From: Paracyclopina nana
Lineage: Eukaryota > Arthropoda > Copepoda > Cyclopoida > Cyclopettidae
Assembly (NCBI GenBank): GCA_019096065.1
Contig: JAGUCH010000001.1
Location: 11,842,001-11,906,000 of the forward strand
DNA: 64,000 nucleotides
Reading direction: 5' to 3'
Shown: piece by piece, positions 25,201-38,200 of the stretch
Layout of the letters: each line of letters begins with the position of its first letter
How positions within the stretch are numbered: the first letter of the stretch is position 1
Position numbers and translations under genes: made by a program
Notes under the pieces: model-generated
The model's database searches: none
Seen by the model: the letters and a program-made list of their open reading frames with translations, nothing else
Told to the model about the DNA's origin: nothing

Positions 25201-25972
25201 ATGCACGAATAGGCGCAACATGCATTGCAACAAAAAGTTGCTTCTTTATTGCTGCATTAATTCCTCTAGAGAGTTTTCTCGAACCAGCATTTCAACAACT
25301 CATATTATATAAGTCTTTCTTGGCATCCATAAAAAAAGTTTTATAGCCTTCCTGCGTACCATAGAGATTAATTTACCTTCAGAGGCCAAAACCTCGAGAA
25401 CGGCCTCCAAATCAGACGAGAGCTTTCTTTCCTGGTCATCTCCTAAGCCAAAATCCAGCGCAGTGAAGATTACAAGGCCAAGCTCGGACAAAGCCTATTG
25501 TCACAATTTTATGTTAAGTGAGGCATGTCATGATAAATCATAATTTATACCTTATTTTCTGACGTTATCTTTGCTCTGTCCCCTCTTCGGGCTATAGCTG
25601 AATCCGATGTAGAAGAAAAAGGTTGCGTGAGTATGATGATAAAGTTCCGAGCCCGCAAAGAGCGGAACACTTACCTGGGTTTAAAATAAAGCTGCTTTCG
25701 TGCACATGACCATCCTCATGAACTAGCACATGATCAAGGCTGCTGGCAATGTACAGCTTTGGTGCCAGAAAAGGATTGGCCAAACAAAGGTCAAGAGTCC
25801 TGACAGATTCATAGATAATGGCCCAAGCCTGCTCTTCACTTATAGGGGCACTAAAACTGCCCACAATTTGATGTAAAGTCAAACAGCCCGATGAGTCGAG
25901 GCTGCTTGAAGCCCAAGCTTCGTTATTCACGCGAGGTCTTCTCTGCATTTTTGGAGACTTTGGTGGTGACAT
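22259..25972 (-). CDS. spire: Spire-type actin nucleator, paralog B (compact copy)
   Basis: Eight exons (25675-25972, 25551-25597, 25377-25494, 24630-25123, 24406-24535, 23780-24339, 22903-23139, 22259-22771) give about 798 residues with all phases closing. The order matches spire-A: KIND domain (exons 1-4; [30 protein letters not shown]); WH2 motifs ([42 protein letters not shown]); acidic linker; Spir box ([18 protein letters not shown]); modified FYVE finger with CFLC, CELC, CTRC and CMDC. Exon 3 is 118 bases in both paralogs and the first three junction phases agree, so they arose from one gene by tandem duplication. Differences: spire-B lacks the intron after Asp-Trp in the KIND region and has one after STK in the zinc finger. 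An optional 201-base exon may lie at 23439-23639. Expected role is actin nucleation with a formin and vesicle traffic. Confidence 0.9.
23439..23639 (-). other. Possible cassette exon of spire-B
   Basis: Within the intron between exons 6 and 7, an acceptor (TTGTAG at 23640-23645) opens a 67-codon frame closed by AAG|GTGTCA at 23438. It is 201 bases, so entry and exit phase are both 0, matching the flanking exons. The translation includes [13 protein letters not shown] and [16 protein letters not shown] strong internal donor (AAG|GTGAGA) after 12 bases would give a microexon instead. Spire-A has no equivalent at this place, so function and use are uncertain. Confidence 0.35.
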
Positions 25973-26596
25973 TCAAAACACACTTGTTAGCAGTAAACAA
26001 GGCCCAGGATTCCGAGCTGATAACTCCACATCTGTGCCAGACACACCGTGGCATGTCTCCTGAAAACACGAGAGTCTATGTTTTATTGTTAAGGGCTTAA
26101 CCATATTTTTGCTTCGAAAATCAATTATGCTATCTATTTAAAATATTATGCTACGCCTAGCACTCATCTTGTGTCTACATGGATGTATGTAAAAAAGTCT
26201 CGTTGCTGAATATTAGAGGTAACAAACAATAGCTATCAAACTATCCCTCCGAGGGAATAATGACTTAAATACACATTGTTTACCTTGAATAGTACATCTT
26301 CCCCTCTCTGTGAGAACCCACAGATGTGTTAAAGTATCCGAAGTATATGCAATAAATAAGCCTTTGATATTGGAGAAAGCCCAACTAACTCCTGATGGCC
26401 TTGAACAAATCAGGCCCACAAAGTCAACGGAACATACACTTGAAAAAAAGCGTTCTTGTTGCTGTTTTGGCCTAACAACCAAGAGCAGTGCTTTTCAGCT
26501 ACTGATAGTAAGCTAGCACAGCGGGGAAAGCTTTCCTTGGAGAAAGCCATGCCAGTTTGACAGATCTCCCCGTTCTACCATAGGTTTATATATTTT

Positions 26597-26920
26597 AGGC
26601 TATTTTCAAGGCTAGCTGCCCAACCAGAAATTTTCCCAAGTTTTCTGAAAGTTATTGTAACGTGTTAGCACTCCTTCGTTTTATCCAGGTTGAGTTTATG
26701 TCGTTATGTAACATTAACTTCCGTATCACCTATGAAAAAAAATTGAGAAAAATTGAATGTGACACGGAAAATTTGTATTTTCGATTTTACCTAGGTGTCA
26801 AGGCAGTTAATGTTACATAACCACTTGAACTCAATGTTGATAAAACGTATAAGTTTCATTTAGGGTTTTTTTGCCGTATGAGGGCCCAGAATTTCTGGTT
26901 GGGTGCCCACAAAATAGGCT
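26597..26920. mobile_element. Inverted-repeat (MITE-like) element, family 4
   Basis: Outer inverted repeats: GCTGCCCAACCAGAAATTTT near 26615-26634 and its mirror AATTTCTGGTTGGGTGCCC near 26889-26907. Inner inverted repeats: CGTTTTATCCAGGTTGAG with GTTATGTAACATTAACT, mirrored by AGTTAATGTTACATAAC and CTCAATGTTGATAAAACG. The element is about 320 bases with a loop of about 80. It is more diverged between arms than the other palindromes, so probably older. No ORF. Confidence 0.7.
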
Positions 26921-28579
26921 CGCACAAGGGCTCGCATATCTTAGGAAATGACTGAGTAGGCCGTAACCTAGGTTGCGTGACTTGAGATAAACATTCCCGA
27001 GAAATAAGTACTTATTCAATTTTACTACAGAGATGTTTGCAAAAGTGAGCAAAAACAAACTTATTACGGTTTTTTCTTGGATAAAAGCTGATTGTTCAAA
27101 AATGGGAGCAATTCTTACCAGCGTTTGAATTAATAAGCCATAGATCACAAACGGTTATTCATCAACTTCCTTCTCCCATTTCCTACCTCTGCACCTCCAG
27201 CATGTAACATAAGAGTGGACTATACTGGCAGCTGCTGGAATTTAGACCCTTTTGAAACGGATTCCTCTTTGGACCTGTAAAAATTGACTGAAGTAGCGCA
27301 GCACACGCGCGCGTAAAACACAAAGTAGACGCGCATTCTGCTGTTGCAATCCTCCTCCACTAGGCACAGTGGATGAATCATGTCGGAAATTGCCTTAGGT
27401 ACAAGTGAACTCAATGCCGCTTTGTAACTGTGAACATGACAAGAATACTAATAGGTTCTAAATATATGCGTAATGACTCTCTTCCAACTAGAGATGAAGT
27501 CAATGCTTATTGAAAATAAGATTTGAAAGCGAGCCTTTTATTTTTACTTTTTAAGTATGCACCCCAACTCCTTATTAATTGGACTCAGCACGGCTATCCT
27601 ATGACTGAATTCAGCTTAAGATTTATAAGCTGATTTTTCTAAAATTGAATGCATACTTCAATGTCTTGGCAAATAGCATGTTTAGAAAACCTGAAAAATC
27701 CTGATTGCAATTTATCTGAGGCATTCACAGCGAAATTTCATAATGAGAATGACTCATATGCAACGAAATGATTACTTTCCGTGATCAAGTACATATTGCA
27801 TTTCATGTAAGGACTGCGCAGGCGAAACATTAGATGTGAGGTATTTAGCTAACCGCAAATATTCCCATAAGGAATTCCACTTGCAATATTGACTGAATTT
27901 TAATGCGCTCATGAAAAAGTCAAACGTCATTTTTTGATGCAATGGGCTGGCAGTGTGCAAGTCCTTCATAGTCGAGGAGCCTCTTCAAAGCCATCAATAG
28001 ACTTTACTCGAAAATGTGTCAAAGGTTGAGTGACTAGTATGCATAATTGTTCCGTTTCCGTGAAATATCGTTACGATCTTTATTTTATGTAAATGTTGGT
28101 CTAGCTGCTTCCATGAATCTCTTTAGTAATAACATTTTTAACATCACTCCAACAAAGAATTTTTCAGGCTTTGGGCAGCAAGGTTTAAAAAGATCGCATA
28201 CACTGCACTGGTAGATTTTGGGAATGACAAAAATAACACCTTTAACACAACTAAACTTGTAACAAAACGCCTTAACGGTCATTTTATCTGTAAGTTACTT
28301 GAAGTACTTGGAGTAGACAGCTTGCATAAGCATGTTTCAAACTACACGTGAGAGCTATAAATCATGCATATCAGACATGGTGCTTTAAAAAGCACAAAAA
28401 CACTGTAATTATTGGTAACTAGGGCTGCGACCCGCGAACTTGGGTCAAATCAAAAGGTTAGAACATAGCGTTTAAAGCTCAGTGTCAAAGTTGCATGAAT
28501 ACCTAGATTATTGGCCCAAGATTGGCCTTCACGTGGGGTACAATTTATCTACAGTTTTAGGGACGGCAGGTGCTTTTTT

Positions 28580-28739
28580 AGGGCGTTCTCATATTGGACT
28601 TTAGCTTACCAAAACCTGATTTTGGTTAACCAAAAACTGGTTTTAGTAAAGCTCTATGTAGTGGCTACCTACCGAAAACTGGTTTTTGGTTAACCAAAAT
28701 CAGGTTTTGGTAAGCTAAAGTCCAATATGAGAACGCCCT
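28580..28739. mobile_element. Palindromic MITE, family 1, copy B
   Basis: Same ends as the element at 1517 (GGGCGTTCTCATATTGGACT and its mirror), with longer arms (TTACCAAAACCTGATTTTGG, GTTAACCAAAAACTGGTTTT). If the element starts at GGGCG, both flanks read TTTTA, a possible 5-base target-site duplication, though the flanks are T-rich. Arm identity is very high, suggesting recent insertion. Confidence 0.85.
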
Positions 28740-30319
28740 TTTATCAAAGAAATCACGGTATTAAGGTCACGGTTTTCAGTTAAAAGCGCTCCTATCCTTG
28801 CCAAGTTAAGCAATTGTTTTCGCGAGCTCGTTCTTCTCCTATAAATAAAAGCGAATTTTCGATCAATCCATTCATTATTTTGCACTGTAGCTGCTAGGAT
28901 TCGTCGTTGCCATCTATAAATCATCTATTAAGTATATATACTTAGACAATTGCAATGACGTAAATGAAAGCAAAGTCAGTAAATTACGCAATGTACATGG
29001 AAACAATGAAAAGGTTTTTCCTGCTGACTTGGTTGATTATTAAGCGCATTCGGTTATGTAATTGAAAAGTGGGAAGTCATACCCAAGTTCAGTATACAAC
29101 CACATGCAGTGCTTTGTTGTTGACGACCTCTCGAGGCTCTATTGGGGCTGTCAGTCATAGATTGAAAGCAGACTGAGCCGCTATGAGTGCCCTTCTTCAA
29201 TTTGGCGCGAATAAAATTCAACCATGAGGGATCAAAATAATCGGCAGAGAAATTACAGCCAAGAGAGCAATGCATCACAGCTTGCTGTAAAGAGCAACGG
29301 CAAAAACATGAGAAGATCTTCAAACTCCTCAATTGACTCTAGGTAATTTTGAGTGCATTTATTGCCACAAATTCCTTCTGCAGAAATAATTCTTGAAGTC
29401 CATTCTGTTTATTTGCTGAGGTAATTGCTGAATGATGCTTCTTGGTACAGTTTTGGCTTTCAGCTGCAGTTATTCATGCTTAGCCCATGCCTACATAGGT
29501 GCTTAAGTTATAGGTCCAACTTGGCTTCCATGTCCATTTTTGTATTTACTTAGTTTTTTACGGGATTCTTTACAAACATCGACTCAACTTCCTAGACGAA
29601 TCAACCTCTCGTAATTTATTCATCGCACTAGCCACTCGAACCAACACTAGTGGGTATTTTTTTCAATCAAATAAATTAGAGCCCTGAATAAAGCCAGCAA
29701 GCAGTGTATGCTATTGGGGCTTTTTGTGGTTGCAGTTGAAAAATGTTGGATTCAGTATAGTGTAGTAATGCTTCATTGTTCCCACATCAATGTTCCCCAA
29801 GGGAAATCAGCTCACCTGATTAGCCGCGGCCTCAAGTCTTAATGACCTAAAAAATTATGAAGGTCACTACTCATCATAAAATAGGTTGATTTACATTCGA
29901 GGCAATCTGGTTCGATTCAATCAATTTTCTGATGCATTCTTGATTAGAAATGTTTGCAATACTTTAGGACATTCAAATATTTTTATTCATTCAATATTAA
30001 AAAATTCTTAGAATTTGAAAGGTATTGATCGCAAACTCAATCTATGTACTAAGTTGTGCGGGCTAATAAAGATTTCTTTCAATTAATTATACTTCGATTT
30101 TCCTCATGCAAAAGCAAAGCAATCAGGAAGTATCCGAGTGGTTACGAAAGAATAATTTGCTCCTTGCAAATGTACTTGTGAAAATGATTGTCATTCATGC
30201 GTTCATTCTTAAGGATTTGATTAAAGTTTCGCGATATTCACTATGATCAAATAGTCTTTTCTAGGAATGAAAATGCATTTTGCAAGCTTCCTTCTCATTT
30301 CAGGACTGTGGCCTTGGAA

Positions 30320-33300
30320 ATGGCCAATGAAGAGGAGGAGGAACTCCTTGGAGTTATAGAAGACGTTAAAGGCTTTCTAAAAAGGCCAGATGGAATTCCA
30401 TCTTATATTTCTAAAGAGCATCTCTTTGTAGAGTTAATAAGGATACTAAAAAATCCCTCGTTGACCTCTGACAAAAAGGCCGAGGCCATTGATACAAGTG
30501 CTGCCTTGTTAAAGTCCATCTCAAGCAAGACCAATCGTAGAAAGGCCTCAAAGGCCACAGTGGATATGTCAGCTTGTCTTGACATAGTTTTGCCTTCTGT
30601 GATTAACCAATTGGCCTCTAAAGAGGCTGACATGCAGCAAGCAAGTTTGAGGCTGCTTCAGCAATGTCTCGAGGATGATGATCCCAACGGTGTATCAATC
30701 AATGATACCCTTGACCACTTGGCAGACAATGGAGTGAGACATAAGAGTGATAGGATAAGTGTTGAAGTCATAAAGCTGCTGCCAGGAATTTACCAAGAAC
30801 AGCTTGAAGTAAGCTAAAATTCATGCTTATTTTGAAAGAAACCTATCTTGCTTCAAGCTTATGAATTACCCTGAGTACTCACAGAAAAATACCCATATGA
30901 ATGATGCATTTAAAATATTTGTATTTACTTCAAACTTGAGGTTATGAAAGTTGAACAGTTTCATGATAAACGATTGCGTTTTTCACTTTCCAGAATCTGG
31001 ACCTTGAGCCCATATTTGCCGCGTTGTATGACCAGTTAGAAATACGAAATCGTGACAATTTCGCCTTCAGTGCTTTGCTACGACACCGTGAGGCCTTGGG
31101 GCCAGAAGTTTTCAGTCGCTACAGCAGCAAAATGGAGCCTAGGCAGCGCAATACATTCCGCATTTTGAGCCAGAGCTTCGAGGACAAGGACTTCCACGTG
31201 GTGAAAAAAAGGCCCAAAGAGGGCGTTTCATTCGGCATGGTGCCCAACCAAATTATAAATCGTTTGCTGGACAAACAAAATCGCACAATAAGGGCAGAAG
31301 GAGCGCTAATGCTCAAAAGAGAGCTAGAAAATGCAGCCAAAAATGAGCCCCCACGATTTGCCATGATTCTGCCCTATACCGGTAGCTTCATCAAATTCCT
31401 GGGCAGTCTCTTAGGAGACGCCAGCCCGAAAGTAAGCTGCGCAGTACACTTGTAATTATGGCGGAGACTCAATAATTAATTACTTTGACCACTTTCGAAA
31501 TGCACTGGCCAGATTACAATCAATTGTACTTTTTTGAGCATTTCCTATTTCCCTCCAGGCTGAATACAACTGACTATTTTTCTAGGTAGTGATCCACATT
31601 CTGGAATGTCATGATATAATGCTCAATCATGCGCAGCAAGCAATGAGGCAGCATGTGGTGCAAACCACTCACAACCTTTTAAGGATTTGCAACGAGGCTA
31701 AATTGCAAATCAAAATCGAGCTCTTCACTCTTATGAAGTCGGTGATGCAGGCGTCTGGCCCACAAAGTGTAGTTGAGGTCTTGCTGCCTGAGGCTGACCA
31801 CAAAAATGCCAAAATGAGGGAAGACGTGGTCAATTTCATCATTTTTGCTCTCCTCACTTTTCCCAGCAAGGAGTTTGACTTGGCAGAAGTCTGCTCAAAC
31901 ATTGTCCCTAGTTTATTAGACACAAAACGAAGAGTGAGGCAGGCTGCCCTTGAATGCATGGCTGTAATTCATCAAGTAAGAGGAACACAACTTTCTTAAT
32001 GGAAACTTTATCAAACAAAAGTTGCCATTTCTATTGTGAAAGCCGTGCTGAACTTTGTTTTAAAACAGTTCACAAGTTGGTGTGCAAATTGCGGCTTAAT
32101 TGACCGAGTGCGCCATGATTAAAGTCTGCGACACTTTTAAAAGCCACCTAGGTCAATCAAATATCGCATTTAGAAAACAGTCACTTGTGTCCTATAGCAA
32201 TAGATAATTGAATCAAAATTGATTTTCTTCGCGTCTCTATCTTTTCTATTTTTTTCCTCTAATTAGTGCTTGGGAAAAGGAAAAGATGGCATTATTTGGA
32301 CTTGCATTGACCACGCTGACACTGGGCTTTATGATGACAATGAAGAAATCAGCGAGGCCACCCATTATCGCCTCTCAAGAAAGGTTCTCCCCAAAATCAC
32401 AGAAGAAGGCTTCATAGAATATGGCCTCCAAATTCCATACAACTACCAGACAAGAGCTGCCAACAACAATGGCATTAAGGGCAAATCGTCCAAGAAATCA
32501 GATTTCGGTCCGGATGTCGATTGGATCCTCAAGGGATCCGGATCAGTTAGTCGGGGATCAGCTGGATCAGTGAACCAAAGCTTGGGCGTCAATGGGGCCT
32601 CTGGTGCTCTTTATGGGAGCTCAGTCAGCCTTCAAAGTAGTCGGGCCTCTGACTCTTCCGGATCTTCAAGCCGGAGTCGAAAACTGCAGCGTTCAAGCAG
32701 CAGTGGTACAGTAAGCAATTGGAGCGGAAAAGCTCCCATTCCTAGCATTGTGAGAAGCAAGGAAAGTCAGAGTGCTTCACCCCCAACGAGCAACACAAAC
32801 GAAGGCCAAACCAGCCTGAGGCGAAGGTCAACCTCCGAGGGTGCAGAATATGGTCCTACAACTGAAACTGAATATCCGGAAGAGGAGGAACTTGAGCCAG
32901 TCAATGAAGATTTGCCCGTTATGACAGATGGTAGCATTTTATAGAATGGTCTGTGTGTGCTGTATAATTGACTTTTCTCGTTCTAGAAGAGGAAGAAAAA
33001 AGGAAAAGCACTTACGACACAATTCCCAGGTCAATGAGTGAACTTTCTTTGCAAGAAACCCCACCACAACCAACGCAAAAAAGGAAAAATTCACTTTCAT
33101 CACTCCATGAAGAAAGTGAATCAAAACCACAATCAGCTGTGCCACCTCAGGAAGAGACACTTGATGAAGAGGAGGTAGGACAATTGCAGAAATGTCTGGC
33201 TTCGTTGCTTATTACTTTTAAATTATGTGCAAACTTACTTTATAGGAAAGCTATGCTAAATCTGACAAAAAGGGAAACAGTTCCTTCAAGAAAAATTCAT

Positions 33301-34572
33301 TAGCCTCCTTGGGTTTGGCGGCCTCAGAGTACCAAACTCAATTTGATGAGGAGGAAGCAGGCCTAGATGACGAAGAAGCCCCTGGTGCTTTCAAAAGACC
33401 TGCAAGTGCCTTCAAACTAGCCAGGTAATGCGAATCAAGGATCATCTAAAAAGCGGCTCATATAAATGCATTATATTCTTCTATTTCTGCGCAGGAGTGA
33501 CATGCGATCCCAAAGTTGGCAAACTGAAATTGAGGGCTTGGCAGCTATTGTGCGACTCATCAAGTACCACAGAGATATCATCCTCGGTGATCTTGACGGA
33601 GTCATCAAAGAGCTCAATCATGAGTGCAAGAATCTCCGCTCTCAGGTTTGTTTCTTCAGCCTACCGGTCAAGAATTTACCGTGCCGCGCCATCGTGCGCA
33701 CGTACCTTGTTTTCTGTTAGCGAATGCGCGCACGCTCATAAGCAGCGTTTTTCTACTTTATTTTTTAAGCCTCATTTCTGCTATACAATTAATATGTGCC
33801 TCAGTTAACCTTGCTTTCTCTTATAAGGCCTCAGCTACTTTTTCATGTCAAATTATATGCACTTTATTGGTTTTATTCTCTCTGTTGGTTGCGTGATTCT
33901 CACCTTGAAAGTCCCGTGATTTTCTTGCAGGTGACCAGAGCAGCCATCCAAACCTTTGTCATAATGTTCTCATTTCTGGGAAAGAATATCGAGGCCGCCA
34001 AAAGCCTCGACGCTTCCCTTGTGCTACTTCTGACAAAAACTGCAGACACGAACAGGTAAGAATTACTCGCTGCTGCAACAATAATCGAACTTTTATGAGA
34101 AGTTTCTGCAATTCTTTTCGTTTGAGCCTGACTAACGAGGGGCCATTTTCTTCATAGGTTCATCAGATATGATGCCAATGAAGCATTGGATGCATTTTCT
34201 GAAAATTGCACTGTACTTAGAGTAGCCTCCAGCCTCGAGAGGCTGGGCATTGCGCACAAAAATGTCGTGGCACGCACAACCTCTGGCAGGATTTTAGCCC
34301 AACTCTCAGAGGCGTTGGGAACAGAGGCCATATATGAGGCCTTGACCTCCAAAGACTCTAGAGAGGCCGCTGAGTCACTTTTTAGGTCAGCCTCATTGCT
34401 GATGACTGACGGCAGCCTCGACGTGAGGCAAGAGGCCAAACGCATTCTGACCGTGCTCATGGGCAATGAAAGGTTTGAAAGTGTACTCAAGGCCTGTGTG
34501 GACCCTGAACTGGTTAAGAAAATTAGAAAGCAGCTGGATGCACTGCTGAAGCAAATTCAAGATAACCAATAA
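30320..34572 (+). CDS. TOGARAM1: TOG-array axonemal microtubule regulator (crescerin/TOGARAM)
   Basis: Nine exons (30320-30808, 30994-31431, 31586-31975, 32267-32930, 32987-33174, 33246-33424, 33495-33645, 33931-34055, 34158-34572) give 1012 residues; every phase closes. The N-terminal ~440 residues are HEAT-like helices of TOG type (e.g. IINRLLDKQNRTIRAEGALM; CSNIVPSLLDTKRRVRQAAL). A charged segment and a Ser-rich linker follow (about 480-660, SSRASDSSGSSSRSRKLQRS). The C-terminal ~230 residues form another TOG domain (SWQTEIEGLAAIVRL, AAIQTFVIMFSFLGKN). Crescerin binds tubulin through TOG domains and controls cilium length and structure. At ~1000 residues it is shorter than the ~1700-residue human TOGARAM1. 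The start is the first ATG after an acceptor-like CAG, so a 5' untranslated exon is likely. TOGARAM2 cannot be excluded; metazoan invertebrates usually have one gene. Confidence 0.85.
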
Positions 34573-35297
34573 TTATGTTGTTTCTAATATGTAGCATTTT
34601 CTTTGGGTTGGTACAGCTGGGAAAGGGGTTCCCAGATACTTTCTTTCAAAAATGCTGGCCAACTCGAAAAAATGCCTCTATTTTTCATACATGAATTTGC
34701 ACGTTTATTTTTTGCACTAACACGACTTGCTGGTATGCAACACAGCATACAATGCTGCTTGATGAGATCATAATAAAATAGGTCGTAGTTTATCACAGTG
34801 TGCTGGAGAAAAAGTCTTCATCGCCTATATAAAAAAGCGAGTTGTCCACAGCAAACATATTCATGTCAATTCAAGAAGGCTGCCATTCACAGCATATGGC
34901 CATCTTCTCTCTTGACAGATCTTCAATTTCAGAGGAGCCTTGAATGCTTTTTTCGACTTGAATGCACATTGTGGCATTTTCTAGAACTCTCCATGCTGCA
35001 CTCGTCCAAAATTGGCTTTTTATTCAATATGGAGGCCGCGCTAGCATTTGGTAATTTGTCAGAATAGCTTTAGTTCAACAGCTTGTCCATTTATCAGCAA
35101 AGTTTTCTAATGGTGATATCGACTTCTCCACAGCTTTCAAGCTTGACCTTTACTTTGCCACCATTCTTTAGTAAATGATCTCTTCACAAGGATAATTCAC
35201 GATATGAAAGAGTCATTTGTGGCTCAATACTGATTGCGTTGCTCTTTAATCACGCACTTGATTCACAATTACGACTGGTAGTTGAAATATATCCATT
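34573..35297. other. Convergent 3' region between TOGARAM and EAG
   Basis: About 725 bases between the two stop codons. AATAAA at 34772-34777 is the likely TOGARAM poly(A) signal, about 200 bases after its stop. A minus-strand AATAAA at 34704-34709 could serve EAG, which would make the 3' ends overlap. No gene is seen; the ORF at 34798-35067 matches nothing recognisable. Confidence 0.5.
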
Positions 35298-38200
35298 TTA
35301 AAGAGCGGATGTTTCTTCTTCACCCGTGGCACTTGGCTCATCTTTGGATATTATTTGGTCGGATAGATCAATTTGAGCTTGCTGCCCAAGTCGATCGTTT
35401 AACCGGTTCAGCAGTGCTTCCAAATGCATCATTTTTCGGTCCAGTCTCTCCAGGCTGGAATTGACGTCTCTAAGGTCTGGATTGGCTAGAAGAGGCTGGT
35501 GTTCTTGGCCTCCAGCTTGGCCTTCACTTTTCCATGTGACTGATCTGTATTCTTCGCTACGAATTGTGCTAGGATACTTTTTCCTGTATCGAATGTTGGA
35601 TTTGGGTCGTTGTACATCTCCAGGGTCTCCATGGTGATTGATCAAGGCTGAAGTGGTGACCCTGTTGGTATCAAATACCGACGGAGAAATGGGAGTCACT
35701 CTGTGGTGAGAAATGCTGGTTTTCGGCGAATTGTCACTGCAAATGCTTCCCGCATCATTGGCTAGCTGATTCTTGAACTTTTCCACAGCTCGTTTAAGCA
35801 AAGCAATCTGCAAATCAAATATGGTTACTTGGCTTTCAAAAGGATCCATGTACTTTTGCATGGCAATTGTAAAGTGTAAAGAAACGAGCAAAATTGAATT
35901 TGCGTCTCCAAAAAAGGGAAGAGGACAAAAGGCAGAGTTGAAAAAAGAGATTTCATATAAAAGAATATTGATTTTCCGTGGCGAAGTAAGCATAAAGTCA
36001 ATAAGTGTCACTCATTCTTAACAATACCGATTGAAAATTGGCCAATCTAGCGAATCTTTCTTTTGGTAGCATTTGTCATGAATGCGGTAGTGGGGAAAGC
36101 AGATTTGCTCCAGTTTCTCCTTTCTTTTCAATAAAATGCAATGTTGCCTTACCTGAGAAGGTGTAAACATTGTTTTTGGATCTGGTGCCTCGTCTCCGAG
36201 AATTTTCTCGAGGTGTTTGTCTGCAACCCTGTAGAAAACTGTTCTCCTTGACAAGTCAAACGTCAAAACGAGGTTTCTGGCAAAAGTTTGAGCAAAGGCC
36301 TTGTAAAACTCGAGAATGTCCTTGAGCTTCTCCACATTGATCATGTGGATGTCACAGTAGGTCAGTGCGCGCACATGGACCGCGGATTTGGCCACTGTGT
36401 TATCCCGCCACCCTGCGTCACCAAATACATCTCCCTTACCCAAAAAGGCCAAAATTTCCCCATCCTGCAAACGAAAATTCAATCAAAATTATTCCTTTTC
36501 AATTATCCAGAGCAAGGAAGGAAATCGATTGATCATCAAAAGAGGAATTCATTAACAAAATAAGATCGACTAAGGCAAAATACATGCAAACGCTACATTC
36601 GCGGAATGAAAAGGGCGTCTTGATTAAATCATGGAAGCTGATTTTCACTTTTTATGCATAGCATAGAAAAATCATCAGGTATGATCAGAGCGCTGTGAAA
36701 GAAAGCTTTTTGCAACGCGGCGTACACACGTACTAGATAGAACTAACTGTCAAAAGGATGATTCAGGATTCATAGAACTAAAGCGTGTGTATCAGCTTTC
36801 TTGTAACAGCTTCAGTTGCTCACCTGGATAACTTCAAGAGACCCCGAGACGACAAAGCAAAGCTCTCTGATGCTTTCTCCTTTTCGAAAAATAAAGTCTC
36901 CAGGGGCTGAGTGGATCATGTCAAAGTTGACCGCCAAGGCCCTGAGGCAGCCATCGCTGGCAAGTCGGAAGGCTGGGCAGCCATTGAAAACCCTTCGGTT
37001 CAAATGCACGCAAATGTCCGCTCTCATATCTTTAGGACAGACATTCAGCACTCGCTCCTAGAAATAAAGGCCGAAAAAGGGTCATTGTCACGCAAACACT
37101 AGAGAGCCATCTTGATGCATGGAGAAAATTGCGACAACCTAAGCGGACTAATTAGAAAGCTGACTCACTTCAATAGAGCTTAGCTTTGTTAAATAATGAC
37201 TTGCCTGATCTACGCCCTTGGTATTGGCCCATTTGGATACCACATAATCGAGCACCCGTTCGCAAAGCGTTCTCGGCACCTCATTGATGGTCATAAATTC
37301 ACGCACTGAATTAAGCATCTCGTGGTATTTGGCTGTGGCCTGCAATTTGATAATTTAGCTATGGTTACATTAGAATACATGGGGCCGTACCTCGGTGGCA
37401 TTGTGTATGATGGTGGTCACGTGGCCAAAGATGGCTGCGTACAGCAGTGAGCTGATGATCATCATGCAGCAGCAAAAGGTCTTCTCGTTGTCCGTTTCGG
37501 CCGCGACATTGCCAAACCCGATGGAAGTCATGCAAGTCATAGTGAAGTACAACGCGGTCAAATAGGTGGAAAAGGTGGGCGGACCACCCGCTATCACAGT
37601 CGCATTGGTGGACTGATCAATAGCCAATCTGAAAGGCTGCTTGGTCGTGGCGGCCAGCGAGCTCAACCACCCAAAAGTCACCCCCGTTTTCAAGTCCTCC
37701 ATGCCAATGACATACCAGACGCAAGCGAACCAATGAGCCACAACCATGTAAAAGCTGAGCATCAAAAATAGCAGAGCGAAGCTGGACTCTAAAAATCGGT
37801 GAAGAGCGCGCGCTACGCGCCCCAGCCTAAACAATCTCATAACCTGCACACAAAATACATAAAAGGTTGCGTGGCCCAGAGCTTTAAATTTCCCAAGCGA
37901 CATTACCTTCAGGATGGAGAAAATGTTGCCGTAGGTGCTGCCAGAGGCCGCAGCCTCGATATCCGAGGTCACCACCGTGGAAATGTTCTCCCCACCAATT
38001 GTAGACAGTGTGTACTCTGTGGCGGTTTTCTCAGTAGTGTCCACCATGTCAAACAGGTTGAGCGCATCGTAGGGAAGGCAAGCCATCATGTCTATGGCAA
38101 AGCCAGATTTCAAGTAGTTGCTTCTAATTTTGGCCTCGTCCACGATGACAGCACCGTCATTGCCCACAAAGGATGTGTGAAAGTTGAAGACAATGTCAAT

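Larger units (their letters stand above)
25973..30319. other. Intergenic region between divergent spire-B and TOGARAM
   Basis: About 4.3 kb without a supported gene. It must contain both promoters. Two inverted-repeat elements lie inside (26597-26920 and 28580-28739). An acceptor-like CATTTCAG ends at 30303, just before the TOGARAM start, so a 5' untranslated TOGARAM exon may lie somewhere in this stretch. Remaining ORFs are short and unconvincing. Confidence 0.6.

Noticed and set aside
34798-35067. 89-codon plus-strand ORF after TOGARAM
   Set aside because: No family resemblance; lies in the convergent 3' region.
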